64,000 nt of DNA from Nocardioides litoris (GTDB lineage: Bacteria; Actinomycetota; Actinomycetes; Propionibacteriales; Nocardioidaceae), in assembly GCF_006346315.1 (NCBI RefSeq), contig NZ_VDMR01000001.1:434001-498000 (forward strand), read 5' to 3'. The translations under genes and the position numbers were made by a program. How positions within the stretch are numbered: position 1 is the stretch's first letter; the number at the start of each line of letters is the position of its first letter. The notes under the pieces are model-generated. The model was not told the origin of the DNA. It ran no database searches and was given only the letters and a program-made list of their open reading frames with translations. Shown here piece after piece: positions 61,444-64,000 of the stretch.

Positions 61444-63014
61444 CCGAGCAAGCCACCGCAGACCCGACCCGGTCCTACCGACCGGGCACCTGGTTCGGCG
61501 TCTTCGGCGCCGCCACCACGTTGCTCCTGCCCGACTCGGAGAAGGCCCGCGTCGGCGAGCTGTGGGCCCACGTCGACGACGGCGCCGGCTTCGACGAGGT
61601 CCTCGACGCGCTGCTGCGCTCGGGCCTGGCCACGCTGCCCGGCTTCGTGCTCGTCGGCTCCGGCGAGGGCCCGACCCGCCTGCTGCTGCGCGGCGCCTCG
61701 GTCCGCGCGACTGTGGTCACCGCCGACGAGACGGTCGAGCTCGACGGGTCGGCGGCCTCGACGTGGGTCGAGCGCACCCTCGACGGCGTGACCGCCCTGA
61801 CCGTGCAGGTCGACGGCGGCGGCGCCGAGGCCGACGGCTCGGACGCGGGCGACCTGCCCATCCACGGTGGGCTCGTGCGCGTCGGCCGGATCGACCAGCC
61901 GGCCGCCACGGCCGCGGCGCCCGCTCCCGCCGGCGCCCCGGTGATCGGCGGCGCAGCCGGCGAGACCGGTGCCGCGGACGAGCAGTCGACCGACCAGCCC
62001 GACGACCTGCCGGCCGACGAGCCGCTCGGCGCCCCCGCCGGCAGCCGGCCCGCCGGGAGTGCGCCCGTCGTGCCCGACGTCCCCGACCACGACCCCGCGA
62101 GCGGGGTCCCGGCCGGCGAGGCCCCCCTGCCCCCGGCCCCGCTCGCCCCGCCCGTCGGGCCGCCGCCGGTGGGCCCGCCGCCGCCCACCGACCCGCCGTC
62201 GTGGTCGCCCGACAAGACCGACGCCCCCGTCGTCGACGCCGACCCCGAGCCGGCCCCGGTCGACCCTCCGGCCGCCTTCGACCCGGCGCCGGTCGACGTG
62301 CCCCCGGGTGAGCCCGAGCCCTCGCCCGCCGAGACCGAGACCGAGCTGCTCGAGATCTCCGACGAGCAGGACGTGGCCGACCAGCGGCCCGACCCCCTGA
62401 GCGACCCGCTGAGCGCCCCCCTCGATGCGCCGTACGCCGCCTCCACCCCGCCCCCGCCGCCGGCCGACCCGTTCCCGTCGGCCGAGGCGGCACCGCCGCC
62501 CCCGCCGCCGTTCCCCGCGGCCCCCGAGGGCTCCTCGCCCTTCTACGCGCCGACCGACGACAGCGACCACGACGGGCTGACCCAGGCGGGCGTCGACGCC
62601 GACGAGTTCTCGCGCCCGCAGACCGGGCTGCCCGGCCAGCCGCTGCCGCCCGACGTGGGGCCCTCGGTGGCCCGGCTCGCGATCTCCCACGGCGAGACGG
62701 TCGAGGTCGACCGCGTGGTCCTCGTCGGCCGCGCGCCGGAGGCCCGGCGGTTCACCACGACCGACCAGCCCCGCCTCGTCACGGTGCCGAGCCCGCTGCA
62801 CGAGATCTCCTCGACCCACATCGAGGTGCGCCCCGGGTCCGGCCCCGACCACGGCAGCGCCGTGGTGACCGACATGGGGTCGACCAACGGCACGATCCTG
62901 GTCCAGCCCGGCCTCTCGCCCGAGGAGCTCAAGCCCGGCATCGCCGTCCAGCTCATCCCGGGGGCGACGATCAACCTCGGCGACGGGGTCACCATCCAGG
63001 TCCTCAACCCCTGA
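61440..63014 (+). CDS. FHA-domain protein with long Pro/Ala/Asp-rich linker
   Basis: 524 residues, ATG overlapping the phosphatase stop. An N-terminal folded domain of about 135 residues (TWFGVFGAATTLLLPDSEKARVGELWAHVDD...) has no name I know. About 260 residues of Pro/Ala/Asp/Glu-rich linker follow. The C-terminal FHA domain (about 415-520) has VLVGRAPEAR, SSTHIEV and DMGSTNGTIL, the residues that bind phosphothreonine. It likely recruits kinase substrates together with the phosphatase and the next RDD-FHA protein. Confidence 0.88.
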   Translation: MTEQATADPTRSYRPGTWFGVFGAATTLLLPDSEKARVGELWAHVDDGAGFDEVLDALLRSGLATLPGFVLVGSGEGPTRLLLRGASVRATVVTADETVELDGSAASTWVERTLDGVTALTVQVDGGGAEADGSDAGDLPIHGGLVRVGRIDQPAATAAAPAPAGAPVIGGAAGETGAADEQSTDQPDDLPADEPLGAPAGSRPAGSAPVVPDVPDHDPASGVPAGEAPLPPAPLAPPVGPPPVGPPPPTDPPSWSPDKTDAPVVDADPEPAPVDPPAAFDPAPVDVPPGEPEPSPAETETELLEISDEQDVADQRPDPLSDPLSAPLDAPYAASTPPPPPADPFPSAEAAPPPPPPFPAAPEGSSPFYAPTDDSDHDGLTQAGVDADEFSRPQTGLPGQPLPPDVGPSVARLAISHGETVEVDRVVLVGRAPEARRFTTTDQPRLVTVPSPLHEISSTHIEVRPGSGPDHGSAVVTDMGSTNGTILVQPGLSPEELKPGIAVQLIPGATINLGDGVTIQVLNP

Positions 63015-63025
63015 CCGACCGGCCC

Positions 63026-64000
63026 GTGAGCACCACCCCGGTCGGCCCGACCTCGCACCCGGTGGCCGAGCTCGACCGCCGGTTCTACGCCGCCGCCGTC
63101 GACCGGCTCGTGGCGTGGGGGATCGTCGGCGGCGTCGGGTTCCTCGCGTGGTGGACCCTGGTGCGTGACGACCGGGTCGTCCTCGGCGTCGCGGTCGTCC
63201 TCGTGGTCGCCGTCGCGGTGCTGCTGGCCCAGGCCGTCCTGCTCGGCGTCGCCGGTACGTCGCCCGGCAAGTCGGCCCTCGGCCTGCGGGTGGTCCGCGC
63301 CGACGACGGCCGGCCGCTGGGCCTCGGCAAGGCCCTGGTGCGGGTGCTCGTCCTGGCCGTCCTCACCCTGCCGACGGCGGGCATCGGCTTGGCGACCCTG
63401 GCCTGGACGGCCGTCATGGACCCCAGCGGACGCCGCCGGGGGGCCCACGACCGCATGAGCGACGCCGTCGTGGTCGACGTGCGGCCGGTGCCCGGCGAGG
63501 TCGAGGCGTCCCCGCAGCCCCGGGCCGTGGTCAACCTGACCGCGATGCGCCTCGTGCCCGCCCCGGCGCCGACCCCGGCGCCGGCCCCGGTCGCCGCGCC
63601 CCGTCCCGCCCCGGCTCCCGACACCGTGACCATCGAGGTCGGCGCACCGACCGCACCTCCACCGCCGCCCCGGCCGGCGCCGCCGCCCCCGCCGCCCCGC
63701 ACCCCGCCGACGGCGAGCCGCCCGACGGCCCCGCCGGGCGCGCCGCCCCGCCCGGCGTCAACCGGGGCCCCGTCGTCGGAGTCCACCGTCATCCGGCCGG
63801 CGCCCGGGCGCGACGGGGGGACGGCCGAGCGCGGCCGGGGCGACCGGCCGCAGTGGCGGGTCAGCTTCGACACGGGCGAGTCGTTCCTGGTCGAGGGCCT
63901 CGCGCTCGTGGGTCGCCGCCCGGAGGCCCGCGCCGGCGAGGACGTCGCCCACCTGGTGCCGCTGCGCTCCTCCGACATGTCGCTGTCCAAGACGCACGCA
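63026..64000 (+). CDS. RDD-domain membrane protein with C-terminal FHA domain (cut by window end)
   Basis: The first 325 codons are in the window, GTG start. An RDD domain with three helices opens the protein: RRFYAAAVDRLVAWGIVGGVG, then VVLVVAVAVLLAQAVLLGVAGTSPGKSALGLRVV, then VLVLAVLTLPTAGIG. A Pro-rich linker is followed by the start of an FHA domain (FLVEGLALVGRRPEARAGEDVAHLVPLRSSDMSLSKTHA). The phosphatase-FHA-RDD/FHA order suggests a phosphothreonine-reading membrane module, often near type VII secretion or cell-wall signalling genes. Confidence 0.85.
   Translation, partial: MSTTPVGPTSHPVAELDRRFYAAAVDRLVAWGIVGGVGFLAWWTLVRDDRVVLGVAVVLVVAVAVLLAQAVLLGVAGTSPGKSALGLRVVRADDGRPLGLGKALVRVLVLAVLTLPTAGIGLATLAWTAVMDPSGRRRGAHDRMSDAVVVDVRPVPGEVEASPQPRAVVNLTAMRLVPAPAPTPAPAPVAAPRPAPAPDTVTIEVGAPTAPPPPPRPAPPPPPPRTPPTASRPTAPPGAPPRPASTGAPSSESTVIRPAPGRDGGTAERGRGDRPQWRVSFDTGESFLVEGLALVGRRPEARAGEDVAHLVPLRSSDMSLSKTHA

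Overview
The window is 64 kb of very high-G+C DNA with GTG starts, four-base gene overlaps, probable leaderless genes, a mycothiol-dependent-enzyme family member, polyphosphate glucokinase, CIRCE elements and an actinobacterial LexA box. It is chromosomal DNA of an actinomycete, most likely Nocardioides or another Nocardioidaceae (inference from gene content only).

Layout. 1-6.5 kb: tail of a possible methyltransferase, a coiled-coil protein, an ATP-grasp protein, stand-alone groEL behind two CIRCE operators, a PknB-type kinase, and a sigma factor with its membrane partner. 6.5-18.9 kb: a molybdo-hydroxylase locus with a MobA/MocA-like nucleotidyltransferase, MoxR ATPase, CoxE-like VWA protein, XdhC, GAF regulator, and coxS-coxL-coxM-coxG. 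CoxL carries the form II motif AYRGAGR, so carbon monoxide oxidation should not be assumed. A decayed IS481-family element separates the nucleotidyltransferase from the rest. 18.9-42 kb: a WXG100-like/YbaB-like operon, a TerD protein, gnd, a LexA-box alkB, ppgK, a two-component system facing a MacB/FtsX-type exporter, a GntR regulator, CutC, an HD protein, an MpaB-type oxygenase and phosphoglycerate dehydrogenase.

42.66-55.0 kb is the standout. A 12.3-kb element has split the RNA ligase gene rtcB after codon GGC of its GVGN motif. Joining the two rtcB pieces across the TGCC repeat restores a 390-residue frame. Joining the element ends rebuilds a symmetric tyrosine-recombinase site. The element encodes two tandem tyrosine recombinases, the second split by a frameshift. 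It also carries three unknown plus-strand genes and a strictly overlapping five-gene, lower-G+C operon: metallophosphoesterase, GASH-like helical protein, two P-loop GTPase-like proteins of the double-GTPase type, and a GAP1-like protein. I interpret this as a GTPase-centred biological-conflict (defence) system carried as cargo. The truncated rtcB frame stops one base before the start codon of the first recombinase, so the integrated element appears to use host transcription and perhaps translation.

55-64 kb: a secreted repeat protein, an XPB-family helicase and its helicase-associated partner separated by a cluster of palindromes, then PP2C phosphatase, FHA and RDD-FHA genes, the last running off the end.

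All family names come from reading translated sequence and recalled family motifs; no database search was run.
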